Assembly: GCF_900115205.1 (NCBI RefSeq)
Contig: NZ_FOYQ01000002.1
Location: 1,116,001-1,180,000, forward strand
Origin: Robiginitalea myxolifaciens
GTDB lineage: Bacteria; Bacteroidota; Bacteroidia; Flavobacteriales; Flavobacteriaceae
Length of the DNA: 64,000 bases
Reading direction: 5' to 3'
The position numbers were made by a program, and so were the translations under genes. Position 1 is the stretch's first letter. The number at the start of each line of letters is the position of its first letter. The notes below the pieces were generated by a model, which saw only the letters and a program-made list of their open reading frames with translations, was not told where the DNA came from and made no database searches. Of this stretch, positions 54,961 to 63,676 are shown in pieces.

Positions 54961-56373
54961 CTATTTCGCTTTAGAGGGGCAACTGAAGTCCGTTCGCGAC
55001 AAGCCCGTTTCCTTTAAAGCAGCGTATCCCCCTTCGATATTGGTCAGGTTATGGTAACCCCGACTTTTCAAAATGGATGCCGCAATTACCGAGCGATATC
55101 CTCCTGCACAATGGACGTAAAACTCCTTGTCCTGAGGATAGGCTGCCAAATGCGCATTGAGTTCACTCAAGGGTGTGTGGACCGCACCATCCAGGTGTTC
55201 GGCCTCATATTCCCCGGGTTTGCGCACATCAAACACACGCTCAGGGGCGTCAGCCAGTTCGGACTCAAGGGCCTGGGCGGATTCGGATCGCATGGAGTCG
55301 GTCTCTTTTCCGCTAGCCTTCCAATTCTCAAAACCACCACTGAGGTAGCCCAGGGTATTATCGAATCCTACCCGGGATAATCGCATTACGGTTTCCTCCT
55401 CTTTCCCCTCAGGGGTAATGAGCAAGATAGGTTGCTGGGTATCCCCGATCAGGGCACCAACCCAGGGCGCAAAATCCCCGTGTAATCCGATAAAAATTGA
55501 TCTCGGGACGTGCCCGGCAACAAAATCGTCCTGATGGCGGACATCCAGGACCACAGCCCCGGTTTCATTGGCGGCGGCCTCGAAAGCTTCCGGGCTCAAG
55601 GCCTGTGTACCTCGTTCCAGGACTTCATCCAGATCCTCATACCCCTCCTTATTCATTTTGACATTCAGGGGGAAATACGCCGGCGGTGGAAGCAATCCTT
55701 CGGTAACTTCTGCAATAAATTCCTCCCGGGTCATGTATGCCCTGAGGGCGTAATTCATTTTCTTCTGATTCCCGAGGGTATCGACCGTCTCCTTCATCAT
55801 ATTCTTTCCACATGCCGATCCTGCACCATGCGCCGGGTAAACGATTACCTCATCGGGCAGGGGCATGATCTTGCTGCGCAGGCTGTCAAAGAGGGTGCCA
55901 GCCAATTCTTCCTGTGTCATATCGGCCGCCTTCTGGGCGAGATCCGGCCTGCCGACATCTCCCAAAAAGAGGGTATCCCCCGAAAAGATCGCATGGGGAT
56001 TACCAGATTCATCGCGTAGCAAATAGGTGGTGCTTTCCATGGTGTGTCCAGGAGTGTGCAATGCCTCAATAGTTATTTTGCCCAGGGGGAATACCTGCCC
56101 GTCTTCCGCGATAATAGCATCGAAAGAAGGATTGGCCAGCGGGCCATAAACTATGGGGGCACCGGTCTCCCGGCTTAGGGTCAGGTGACCGCTCACAAAA
56201 TCGGCGTGAAAGTGGGTTTCAAAGATGTAGCGGATCTCGGCACCATCCATTCGGGCACGCCTTAGGTAGGGGTCGGTTTCCCGGAGTGGATCAATGATTG
56301 CTGCCTGTCCGTCACTCTCGATATAGTAGGCTCCCTGTGCCAGGCAACCTGTATATATTTGTTCTATTTTCAT
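54961..56373 (-). CDS. MBL-fold persulfide-dioxygenase-like hydrolase with two rhodanese domains
   Basis: 470 residues. N-terminal metallo-beta-lactamase domain with metal motif THFHADFVSGH and GHTMESTTYLL, and SGDTLFLGDVGRPDLAQ, as in ETHE1-type persulfide dioxygenases. Two rhodanese domains follow: the first (about 280-360) lacks the Cys loop (LLITPEGKEEE instead of CxxGxR) and is probably inactive; the second (about 380-465) keeps CAGGYRS with the active Cys. It should oxidise glutathione- or protein-persulfides in sulfide metabolism. No signal peptide. Cytoplasmic. Confidence 0.9.
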   Translation of the reverse strand: MKIEQIYTGCLAQGAYYIESDGQAAIIDPLRETDPYLRRARMDGAEIRYIFETHFHADFVSGHLTLSRETGAPIVYGPLANPSFDAIIAEDGQVFPLGKITIEALHTPGHTMESTTYLLRDESGNPHAIFSGDTLFLGDVGRPDLAQKAADMTQEELAGTLFDSLRSKIMPLPDEVIVYPAHGAGSACGKNMMKETVDTLGNQKKMNYALRAYMTREEFIAEVTEGLLPPPAYFPLNVKMNKEGYEDLDEVLERGTQALSPEAFEAAANETGAVVLDVRHQDDFVAGHVPRSIFIGLHGDFAPWVGALIGDTQQPILLITPEGKEEETVMRLSRVGFDNTLGYLSGGFENWKASGKETDSMRSESAQALESELADAPERVFDVRKPGEYEAEHLDGAVHTPLSELNAHLAAYPQDKEFYVHCAGGYRSVIAASILKSRGYHNLTNIEGGYAALKETGLSRTDFSCPSKAK

Positions 56374-56427
56374 TGATTTCAGAAAAGGTACTGAACCAAA
56401 AATACAACTTTTACCTCAGGAGTAAAT

Positions 56428-57207
56428 TTAGGCTTCCGGGCGTAATTCTAAGGAAAAGTTTACGGGTCCGTCAGTGAGGAAATCAAACCCTTCATGCAAC
56501 TTGGATTGTCCGGCATCGTAGGGATAAAAAGTTACTGGTTCAATACAAACCATCCCGGGATCGGGACTCCACAGCATAAAGTGGCGAAAACCCGTAGCGC
56601 GTAAATGTAGTTTCCCCTGATCTTCCAGGGTAACCTCGCTACAGTCCGCTACCTGTAATGCGCGGTTTCCAGCGGCCATGATTTCTGTAATGGAATAAGT
56701 TTGATCCCTGGCAATGATCCGGGCATCCGGAGTCTTCAGGGCAAAAGCCGGATGGTATCCCAACATATAAGGCATGTCCCGTTCCCCGCTGATCTCAAAA
56801 TCCACACGAACCGTATCTCCTTGTATTTTGAAGGTTTTAGAGATGGAACAGGAATACGGCCAGAGATGCATCCGAAGGGTAGAACGGTCCGGAAACTTGG
56901 GGTTTGCAACCGGCGTTCCCGCAGGATATTCTTTACCCAATTTAAGCTTCTTGCCCGATTCGAGCAGCTCATAGGGCATGTCGCGAAGAAAACCGTGCTG
57001 ATCCATTAGGGCATTACCCCGGGGTACCTGCACCCGGTAGGCTACTTCAGCAGTAGGTCCGATAATCGGAAACATTTCGGCATCTGAGTGTCCCCATCCC
57101 GGGTCTGCCGGGTTGTGCATCCACTGACGGCCGCCATAAAGCAACCCACTCAATTGCCCGTCGCGGATAGTAATTTTGATCTGCTCATTGTGGAGTTCGT
57201 GTTCCAT
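56428..57207 (-). CDS. aldose 1-epimerase family protein
   Basis: 259 residues of the aldose 1-epimerase/galactose mutarotase superfamily. Starts MEHELHNEQIKITIRDGQLS; the family motif GGRQWMHNPADPGWG (substrate pocket), MLGYHPAFALKTP (catalytic His with the usual HPAF) and a C-terminal Glu/Asp region (MVCIEPVTFYPYDAGQ) are visible. Such LACX-like proteins probably act on anomers of sugars, substrate unknown. It lies between the persulfide dioxygenase-like and cysteine synthase-like genes, all on one strand. Confidence 0.88.
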   Translation of the reverse strand: MEHELHNEQIKITIRDGQLSGLLYGGRQWMHNPADPGWGHSDAEMFPIIGPTAEVAYRVQVPRGNALMDQHGFLRDMPYELLESGKKLKLGKEYPAGTPVANPKFPDRSTLRMHLWPYSCSISKTFKIQGDTVRVDFEISGERDMPYMLGYHPAFALKTPDARIIARDQTYSITEIMAAGNRALQVADCSEVTLEDQGKLHLRATGFRHFMLWSPDPGMVCIEPVTFYPYDAGQSKLHEGFDFLTDGPVNFSLELRPEA

Positions 57208-57243
57208 CGCCTGCTTATTTATGTCGCAATTCGCAAATTCGGG

Positions 57244-58224
57244 TTATTCCAAAAAACCCTGCTCCTTCATCCAGGTATCGTTATAGATTTTGTTGACGTA
57301 CCGGCTACCGTGGTCGTGAAACAAAACCACAACAACGTCTTCAGGGGTAAAGTGCTCCGCCAGTTGCAATACGCCTTTGATGGCAGCACCTGCAGAATTA
57401 CCGAGGAACATGCCTTCTTCCCTGGCCAGCCTTCGGGTATATACGGCTGCGTCCGCATCGGTGACCTTGGTAAAGCCATCAATCAGGCCAAAATTTACGT
57501 TTTCCGGGAGGATGTCCTCACCTATTCCTTCGGTAACATAAGGGTAGATCTCATTCTCATCGAAGATCCCCGTTTCGTGGTACTTCTTGAAGACGGATCC
57601 ATAGGTATCCACCCCCCAAATTTTGACTTCGGGATTTTGCTCTTTTAAGTAGCGGGCGACGCCGGAAATAGTTCCCCCGGTGCCCACCCCAACCACAAAG
57701 TGAGTGACCTTCCCTTCGGTTTGCCGCCAAATCTCCGGGCCCGTACTTTCGTAATGCGCCTGTGCATTGGCCGGATTATCGTATTGATTCACGTACCAGG
57801 CGCCAGGAATTTCACTCCCAAGTCGTCTCGCTGTGGAATAATAGGATTGTGGGTCTTCAGGGGCAACGTCTGTTGGGCATACATGAACTTCACAGCCCAC
57901 GGCTTTGAGGATGTCTATCTTCTCCTGGGACTGCTTGTCGCTGATCACACAAATCATGCGATAACCCTTGATAATAGCCGCAAGGGCCAAGCCCATTCCG
58001 GTGTTGCCGGAGGTACCCTCTACAATGGTTCCTCCCGGCTTTAATAAGCCCTGGGCTTCCGCTTCCTCAATCATCTTCAGGGCCATCCGGTCCTTGACGG
58101 AATTTCCAGGGTTAAATGTTTCATATTTCGCCAGCACCATACAGGGCAATTCGGCCGTGATGCGGTTAATGCGAACCAAGGGAGTGTTCCCAATGGTTCC
58201 CAGAATATTCTCTGCGTATTCCAT
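57244..58224 (-). CDS. PLP-dependent cysteine synthase / cystathionine beta-synthase-like enzyme
   Basis: 326 residues. PLP-binding Lys in GNSVKDRMALKMI and the substrate loop GTSGNTGMGLALAAI; a glycine-rich phosphate loop GVGTGGTISGVARYLK. The fold is that of fold-type II PLP enzymes. The C-terminal part (AREEGMFLGNSAGAAIKGVL) and length match bacterial cystathionine beta-synthase-like enzymes without a CBS domain. Forms cysteine or cystathionine from serine or O-acetylserine and a thiol. The neighbouring persulfide gene supports a role in sulfur metabolism. Confidence 0.9.
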   Translation of the reverse strand: MEYAENILGTIGNTPLVRINRITAELPCMVLAKYETFNPGNSVKDRMALKMIEEAEAQGLLKPGGTIVEGTSGNTGMGLALAAIIKGYRMICVISDKQSQEKIDILKAVGCEVHVCPTDVAPEDPQSYYSTARRLGSEIPGAWYVNQYDNPANAQAHYESTGPEIWRQTEGKVTHFVVGVGTGGTISGVARYLKEQNPEVKIWGVDTYGSVFKKYHETGIFDENEIYPYVTEGIGEDILPENVNFGLIDGFTKVTDADAAVYTRRLAREEGMFLGNSAGAAIKGVLQLAEHFTPEDVVVVLFHDHGSRYVNKIYNDTWMKEQGFLE

Positions 58225-58255
58225 GGCTGCAAAGATAGCAAGTTCTGAGCGCTAC

Positions 58256-59497
58256 CTACTCAAATTGCATCGCCCGAACCGGAGAAATCCGTGTAATGAT
58301 GTAGGAAGGTAAAAGCAGCATCAATAAGCAGAGTAACAATACGCCGATATTGAGTGACAAAAGTGTGGGAACATCCATATAGACTGGAATGTACTCGATA
58401 TAGTACTCCTCAGGATTCGGAAACTTGAACAGCTTGTATTTGTCCTGGAGGAAAATCAGGAGCAAGGCCAGCGCATTTCCCCATAAAAGCCCGATACCGA
58501 TCAGATAGGCGGCATTGTAGAGAAAGATCTTTCGTATGCTCCAATTGGGCGAACCCAGTGCCTTGAGGATCCCGATCATTGGAGTGCGTTCCAAAATAAG
58601 TACGAGCAGGGCAGTGATCATATTGATTCCCCCAACCAGGATCATAATTCCGATAATCAGCGCAATATTAAAATCAAACAGCCCAATCCATTCAAAAATC
58701 TGATAGTAACGGTTTTCGATATTCTGGGTATCGAGTTCGGAGAGGGTCTGGTCGTAGATCTCTCCGGTTTTCTCCTGAATCGCATCGAAATCGTCCAGGA
58801 AGATTTCAAAATTTCCGATTTGGTCGGCCTCCCATCCATTCATGCGCTGAATATGCCGGATATCAGTAAAAATATAGGTGCCGTCGAATTCCTCGAAGCC
58901 GCTGTCATAAATCCCACTGACTTCAAAAACCCGGCGATTGGGAACCTTGGACGGATCTTCCTCCTTCAGAAAAAAACTGTTGAACCGGCCGCCCACTTCC
59001 AAGCCAAGCCGGTTGGCCATGAGGCGGGAAACCAACACTTGTATCCCCAGATCGCCAGAATAATCAGGAAGGCTTCCACTTACCAGAAATTCCTCAAAAG
59101 CGGACCAGTTATAATCAGGACCGACTCCTTTGGCTATAATGCCTTCGAAAGTATCCTCGGTTCGAATAATCCCGGCTTTCGTGGCTACTGCCTGGATATG
59201 CGCCACGCCGTCGGTGAGTTGAAAATCGGGATAGAACTCCTGATCCAGGGATACCGGGAGTACCGAAACCCGGGAAACATTGTTGTCGTAATTGAATATT
59301 TGGATATGCCCGTTAAAGGCGGCGACTTTCTCCCTGATTTTGTATTTCAGGCCTACCCCGGTAGCCAGGGCCGTAAGCATCATCAAAATACCCAGCGCAA
59401 TAGCGGCAATGGCTATTTTAATGATTGGGGCGGAAATACTACTTTTATCTTGCCTGCCGCCGATCAGCCGCCTGGCGATGTACAGTTCTAAATTCAA
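58256..59497 (-). CDS. ABC transporter permease (LolC/E-like, FtsX and MacB_PCD domains)
   Basis: 413 residues, TTG start (no ATG fits) giving NLELYIARRLIGGRQDKSSI, the conserved N-terminus of this family. Four TM helices: about 28-50, then three near 280-400 (GIMILVGGINMITALLVLIL, FLYNAAYLIGIGLLWG and LNIGVLLLCLLMLLLP). The large periplasmic loop between TM1 and TM2 is a MacB_PCD domain. With an ATPase it would move lipoproteins or similar substrates to the outer membrane. Its start codon and that of namZ are only three bases apart and divergent. Confidence 0.9.
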   Translation of the reverse strand: MNLELYIARRLIGGRQDKSSISAPIIKIAIAAIALGILMMLTALATGVGLKYKIREKVAAFNGHIQIFNYDNNVSRVSVLPVSLDQEFYPDFQLTDGVAHIQAVATKAGIIRTEDTFEGIIAKGVGPDYNWSAFEEFLVSGSLPDYSGDLGIQVLVSRLMANRLGLEVGGRFNSFFLKEEDPSKVPNRRVFEVSGIYDSGFEEFDGTYIFTDIRHIQRMNGWEADQIGNFEIFLDDFDAIQEKTGEIYDQTLSELDTQNIENRYYQIFEWIGLFDFNIALIIGIMILVGGINMITALLVLILERTPMIGILKALGSPNWSIRKIFLYNAAYLIGIGLLWGNALALLLIFLQDKYKLFKFPNPEEYYIEYIPVYMDVPTLLSLNIGVLLLCLLMLLLPSYIITRISPVRAMQFE

Positions 59498-59500
59498 GGA

Positions 59501-60712
59501 ATGCCCAGTTTACAACACCCCAAAAATACAGGTTTTAGCCTAGTAATAATCCTTTTCCTCTCCTTCCTGGGATGCAAGGGTCAAAACGCCCCGGAATCCC
59601 CGGTCCTGCTTCCAGCAGCTAACCGGACCGCAGCATATTTCCCGATGCTAAAGGACAGAAACTTCGCGGTCGTGGCGAATCAAACCTCGGTGCTTATGCG
59701 GGAAAACAATACCCCGGTGCACCTGGTAGATAGCCTTACCAACTCCGGGCTGCGTCCGCAATTGGTATTTGCCCCGGAACATGGGTTTCGCGGACAGGCC
59801 GATGCCGGGGAGCACGTAGCCGACGGGGTCGATACCAAAACTGGATTGCAAATCATATCGCTGTATGGCAGCAATCGCAAACCGAAGCCAGAACAGCTGG
59901 CAGGCCTCGACCTGGTGCTCTTTGATATTCAAGATGTAGGCGTTCGCTTTTACACCTATATCGCCACCCTGCAATTGGTTATGGAAGCCTGTGCTGAAGC
60001 TGGAATCCCGGTAGTAGTGCTTGACCGTCCAAACCCGAATATTAGCTTTGTGGATGGCCCGGTTATGGAGGAAGAACATCAGGGGTTTCTGGGGATGACT
60101 CCTATCCCGCTGGTATATGGAATGAGCATTGGTGAATATGCCGAAATGATCAATGGAGAAGGTTGGCTGGCCGGGGAGAAAAAAGCTTCGCTAACCGTTA
60201 TTCCGGTTGCCGGTTATCGGCGGTCGATGGAATACACCCTGCCGGTTCCGCCGTCCCCGAACCTGCCCAATCAACAGGCCGTATTACTCTATCCCAGCCT
60301 GGGATTATTCGAAGGTACCCGTGTGAATGCCGGTCGGGGAACCTCAGCGCAATTCCAGCGTTTTGGGGCGCCCTTTTTAAATGGTGATCATTTTGATTTC
60401 CACTACACACCAGCGCCCAATGCGGGAGCAAAAAACCCAAAGCACAACGGCGAAGAATGTATTGGAAAGGACCTGTCTTCGGAAGTTCCTCCAAAGGCCG
60501 TGGACCTGCAGTGGATCATCGAGGCTTACCAAAACCGGGAGGAAGGATCGGAATTCTTCATTACCAGCGGTTTTACCCGCCATGCCGGAACTACTGTACT
60601 GCAAGAGCAAATTGAAAGCGGCATGCCCTGGGAAGCTATCCGACAGAGCTGGCAGCCAGGCCTCGAGGAATTCAGGACGATCCGGGCAAAGTACCTCAGG
60701 TATCCCGATTGA
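59501..60712 (+). CDS. namZ: DUF1343 exo-beta-N-acetylmuramidase NamZ-like lipoprotein
   Basis: 403 residues of the DUF1343 family; characterised members are exo-beta-N-acetylmuramidases that release MurNAc from peptidoglycan chains. Signal region with Cys25 (FLSFLGCKGQ) suggests a lipoprotein. Motifs: VFAPEHGFRG, LVLFDIQDVGVRFYTYIATL, VVLDRPNPN and LFEGTRVNAGRGT. Wall-recycling function is inferred from the family. Its 3' end overlaps the convergent sterol-desaturase gene by 17 bases. Confidence 0.88.
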   Translation: MPSLQHPKNTGFSLVIILFLSFLGCKGQNAPESPVLLPAANRTAAYFPMLKDRNFAVVANQTSVLMRENNTPVHLVDSLTNSGLRPQLVFAPEHGFRGQADAGEHVADGVDTKTGLQIISLYGSNRKPKPEQLAGLDLVLFDIQDVGVRFYTYIATLQLVMEACAEAGIPVVVLDRPNPNISFVDGPVMEEEHQGFLGMTPIPLVYGMSIGEYAEMINGEGWLAGEKKASLTVIPVAGYRRSMEYTLPVPPSPNLPNQQAVLLYPSLGLFEGTRVNAGRGTSAQFQRFGAPFLNGDHFDFHYTPAPNAGAKNPKHNGEECIGKDLSSEVPPKAVDLQWIIEAYQNREEGSEFFITSGFTRHAGTTVLQEQIESGMPWEAIRQSWQPGLEEFRTIRAKYLRYPD

Positions 60713-61535
60713 TTGTCGTCGGACGCCGGTACTTGTGAAAGGGTTGCTTCAATAACCCCCAGATACTGCCATTCTCCTTGCGGTCTGGAAAGGTATCCAC
60801 ACCGTAAACCAGGGAATCCCGGTCGAGCTCCATATAAGTGCCCAAGAGGCGATCCCAGATAGAAAAAATATTCCCGTAGTTGGAATCGGTATAGGGCAAC
60901 ACATAATGGTGGTGAACCTTGTGCATATCGGGGGAGACAAATATCCAGCTTATGGCCTTGTCTACGCGACGGGGCAGTTTAATATTGGCATGGCCAAACT
61001 GTGTAGCGACAAGAGACAGGCTCTGATAAAGCATCACTATTCCAATCGAAGCCCCCGAGAGGAAAACCCCTAAAAGCGTAAAGGAAAACCGAATAAGGCT
61101 TTCCAGTGGATGGTGCCGGTTGGCGGTAGTCGTGTCTACTTCATGATCCGTATGGTGCACCAGATGGATCATCCAAAGCGGCTTTACCTTATGCTCCACG
61201 AGATGCGCGAGATAGGCTCCGAAAAAATCCAGGAGTAAGACCCCTAGAAATACGTAGGCCCACAAAGGCATTGCAGGGAGCCAGTTTATAATTCCGAAAT
61301 CATTGGCTTTTACCCAGTCGCTGGTCTGTAGCAAGAGAAAAGCCAGGGCAAAATTTATGATTATGGTGGTGAGGGTAAAAAAGAAGTTAGGCAGGGCGTG
61401 CCGCCATTTTCGATACGAGAATCGAAACAGGGGTACGGCTCCTTCCATAAGCCAGAAAAAAGTGATCCCCCCAACCAGTAAAAGACTTCGGTGGGTGGAG
61501 GGGATATTTTCGAAATAGCTGATTATTTGCTCCAT
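60696..61535 (-). CDS. sterol desaturase family membrane protein
   Basis: 279 residues of the fatty-acid hydroxylase/sterol desaturase family. Metal-binding His clusters: HLVEHK, HLVHHTDHEVD and DMHKVHHHYVLPYTDSNYGN. About four TM helices carry the di-iron site on the cytoplasmic side. The ATG at 61535 is preferred over a TTG three codons earlier. It may hydroxylate a lipid such as a membrane fatty acid; the substrate is unknown. It follows the YkgJ-like gene by ten bases. Confidence 0.9.
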   Translation of the reverse strand: MEQIISYFENIPSTHRSLLLVGGITFFWLMEGAVPLFRFSYRKWRHALPNFFFTLTTIIINFALAFLLLQTSDWVKANDFGIINWLPAMPLWAYVFLGVLLLDFFGAYLAHLVEHKVKPLWMIHLVHHTDHEVDTTTANRHHPLESLIRFSFTLLGVFLSGASIGIVMLYQSLSLVATQFGHANIKLPRRVDKAISWIFVSPDMHKVHHHYVLPYTDSNYGNIFSIWDRLLGTYMELDRDSLVYGVDTFPDRKENGSIWGLLKQPFHKYRRPTTINRDT

Positions 61536-61545
61536 AAAAACCAAA

Positions 61546-62046
61546 TTACAAAAATTCAGGGAGCCGCTGTTTTAAAGACTCCACGATCCGGAAAGCCGCT
61601 GGGCAAATTGCCGTATTCTTTATCGTAAGCGAACCGATTTGGTGGAATTTACGACGGTCGGTATGGGGGTATTCCCGGCAGGCCTTGGGCCTGAAATCAT
61701 AGATGAGGCAGGCATTGTCTGCTGCCAGAAAGCGACAAGGAACCTCCTGGAGTACGAGATCTCCCTCCTCATCGGTGCGCAGGTACTCGTCTACAAAATC
61801 ACCTGGCTTCATGCGCAGTTTCCCGGAGATACGGTCTACATCGGCAGGTGTAAACAAGGGGCCGGTAGTTTTACAACAATTCGCACATTCCAAACAATCC
61901 GTACGCTCGAATTCATCGGTATGCAATTCCTGCATAAGCCCATCCAGGTTCTTGGGCGGCCGGGATTTCAGTTTCCGAAAAAACCGTTGGTTTTCCTTCT
62001 TCTTCTCTGCAGCCCGGGCTTTGATATTCTCGAGATCTTCGTTCAT
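61546..62046 (-). CDS. YkgJ-type cysteine-cluster protein
   Basis: 166 residues. Cys residues of the zinc/iron-chelating family: LECANCCKTTGPLFTPADVD, VPCRFLAADNACLIYDF and RPKACREYPHTD, with further Cys near the C-terminus (TAICPAAFRIVES). The N-terminus is charged and helical. Such proteins hold Fe-S or zinc and have unknown function. It lies just upstream of the sterol desaturase family gene on the same strand, and divergent from the methyltransferase gene. Confidence 0.88.
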   Translation of the reverse strand: MNEDLENIKARAAEKKKENQRFFRKLKSRPPKNLDGLMQELHTDEFERTDCLECANCCKTTGPLFTPADVDRISGKLRMKPGDFVDEYLRTDEEGDLVLQEVPCRFLAADNACLIYDFRPKACREYPHTDRRKFHQIGSLTIKNTAICPAAFRIVESLKQRLPEFL

Positions 62047-62118
62047 AAGGTCAGTGGCTATTCCTTATTTTTGTGGACCATCCAGTACGGGTCCACGAGA
62101 ACATCAAAAATACAACGC

Positions 62119-62826
62119 ATGGATTTGTTAGGCAGCGCCCTTGCCGACTATTATTTCCAAAAACATCCGGGCCAGCTCCATTCAGAATCTGTGCTGGGCG
62201 ATGTGGAAGAAGTCCCACTAGCCCATTTCTTTCGCTCCCGGAAAGAGATGCCCGCTTTGGAGACCCAGGCTATTGCGCAGTGCATGGGAACCGTTTTGGA
62301 TATCGGCTGTGGCGCCGGGTCGCATTTACTTTTATTACAGGAAAACGGCCTTAGTTGCACGGGAATTGATATTTCTCCCGGGGCCGTTCAGGTGGCTCGG
62401 GAGCGCGGAGCAAAAGTTGTTCTGGAAGGCGATATCCGCACCTCGGGGGTAGGGAAATTCGATACCCTGTTGTTATTAATGAACGGGATAGGACTGGCCG
62501 GCAGTTTGGCAGACCTTCCTGAATTCCTGGCGTTACTCCGGGATATGTTGCAACCAGGCGGGCAAATCCTGATGGATTCCAGCGATCTGCAATACCTGTA
62601 TGAGCGCGATGAAGATGGGGGGCTTTGGGTCCCCGGGTTTATGGCCTATTACGGGGATATGGAGTACCGTTGGTTGTACAAGGGGAAACAGGGGGAATTC
62701 TTTCCCTGGCTCTTTGTGGATTTTGGTCAATTGCACAGCGCGGCTTCCGCAGTAGGCCTAAGCTGTGAAATGATTGCAGAAGGTCCGCATTACGACTATC
62801 TGGCACGACTAATGCCAAAAAAATGA
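62119..62826 (+). CDS. class I SAM-dependent methyltransferase
   Basis: 235 residues from MDLLGSALADYYFQ; the frame is open much further upstream, but that part overlaps the divergent gene. SAM-binding motif VLDIGCGAGSHLLLLQ, acidic residue at TGIDISPG, and GDIRTSG, FDTLLLLMNGIGLAGS as motifs II to IV. Substrate unknown (methyltransferases of this type act on small molecules). Cytoplasmic. Confidence 0.85.
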   Translation: MDLLGSALADYYFQKHPGQLHSESVLGDVEEVPLAHFFRSRKEMPALETQAIAQCMGTVLDIGCGAGSHLLLLQENGLSCTGIDISPGAVQVARERGAKVVLEGDIRTSGVGKFDTLLLLMNGIGLAGSLADLPEFLALLRDMLQPGGQILMDSSDLQYLYERDEDGGLWVPGFMAYYGDMEYRWLYKGKQGEFFPWLFVDFGQLHSAASAVGLSCEMIAEGPHYDYLARLMPKK

Positions 62827-62872
62827 AAGGGCCCGGCACGTTTTGCGAACCAAACTGCGTTATTGCTATGCT

Positions 62873-63676
62873 ATGAAAAAGAAATTATTCTTACTACTGG
62901 GGCTACTGGTACTGCTGGCTCCACAATGTTCCCGTGACGACGATGGCGGGGGAACCACGATCGATCGTACTGCCAATTTGAGGTCTACCGGGGAAAGTGC
63001 CTTGGATTTCCTGACTAATTCAACCTTTGATCGCCTGGTTGTAGAATTGGCATTTGTGCCCAGCGTGCGACCTACTGATGCCGCCATTGACGACCTCAGG
63101 GACTTCCTCCTGGAGCGAACCCAGAAGACCGACATCTCTTTTGAATTCCTGCCCGTGGAATCCTCCGGGGAACTGGAAGAGACCTTACAGGAAATAGCAC
63201 AAAAGGAGAACGATAACCGAACCGCTTATAACAACGGTTCAACCCTAACGCTATATATTTACTTTACGGATGCCCTGGCCGAAGGGGATTCGGAAAATAC
63301 AGAATCGATAACCCTGGGAGCGGTTTACCGCAATACATCCATGGTAATCTACCAACGCGCTATCCGTGCCCTGGCAAGCAGGACAACTCTGGTGTCTCGC
63401 GAGGAGTTAGAGGCAGCTACCCTGATGCATGAAATGGGTCACCTTTTTGGCCTGGTAAATCTCGACGCTGCTTTGGCTGAAACCTTCCCCCACAACCTGG
63501 AAGATCCCGCCGCCAATAATCACTGCGATGAGGAAGGGTGTCTGATGCAAGCCAGTCTGGAGTTTTCCTCATCGGCCAAGAAAGTCATGGAAGGCCGGAT
63601 GGCAAAAGGGCAACAGCCCATTCCCGACTTAGGTCCGGAATGCCTGCGCGTGCTCGCCTCTATGGGAGGCCGCTAA
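62873..63676 (+). CDS. metalloprotease-like lipoprotein (HEMGH)
   Basis: 267 residues from MKKKLFLLLGLLVLLAPQCS, with Cys19 as a lipoprotein site and an acidic stretch DDDGGG. The zinc motif HEMGHLFGLVN (His186, His190) has Asn at the usual third His position of HExxHxxGxxH; a later His in NNHCDEEGCLMQA may be the third ligand. The preceding part (about 60-150) is alpha/beta. It looks like a flavobacterial matrixin-like or related protease of unknown substrate. An alternative start ten codons upstream exists. Confidence 0.72.
   Translation: MKKKLFLLLGLLVLLAPQCSRDDDGGGTTIDRTANLRSTGESALDFLTNSTFDRLVVELAFVPSVRPTDAAIDDLRDFLLERTQKTDISFEFLPVESSGELEETLQEIAQKENDNRTAYNNGSTLTLYIYFTDALAEGDSENTESITLGAVYRNTSMVIYQRAIRALASRTTLVSREELEAATLMHEMGHLFGLVNLDAALAETFPHNLEDPAANNHCDEEGCLMQASLEFSSSAKKVMEGRMAKGQQPIPDLGPECLRVLASMGGR

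Noticed and set aside
61639-62118. N-terminal extension of the methyltransferase frame
   Set aside because: Overlaps the divergent YkgJ-type gene and has no family match; the conserved protein starts at 62119.
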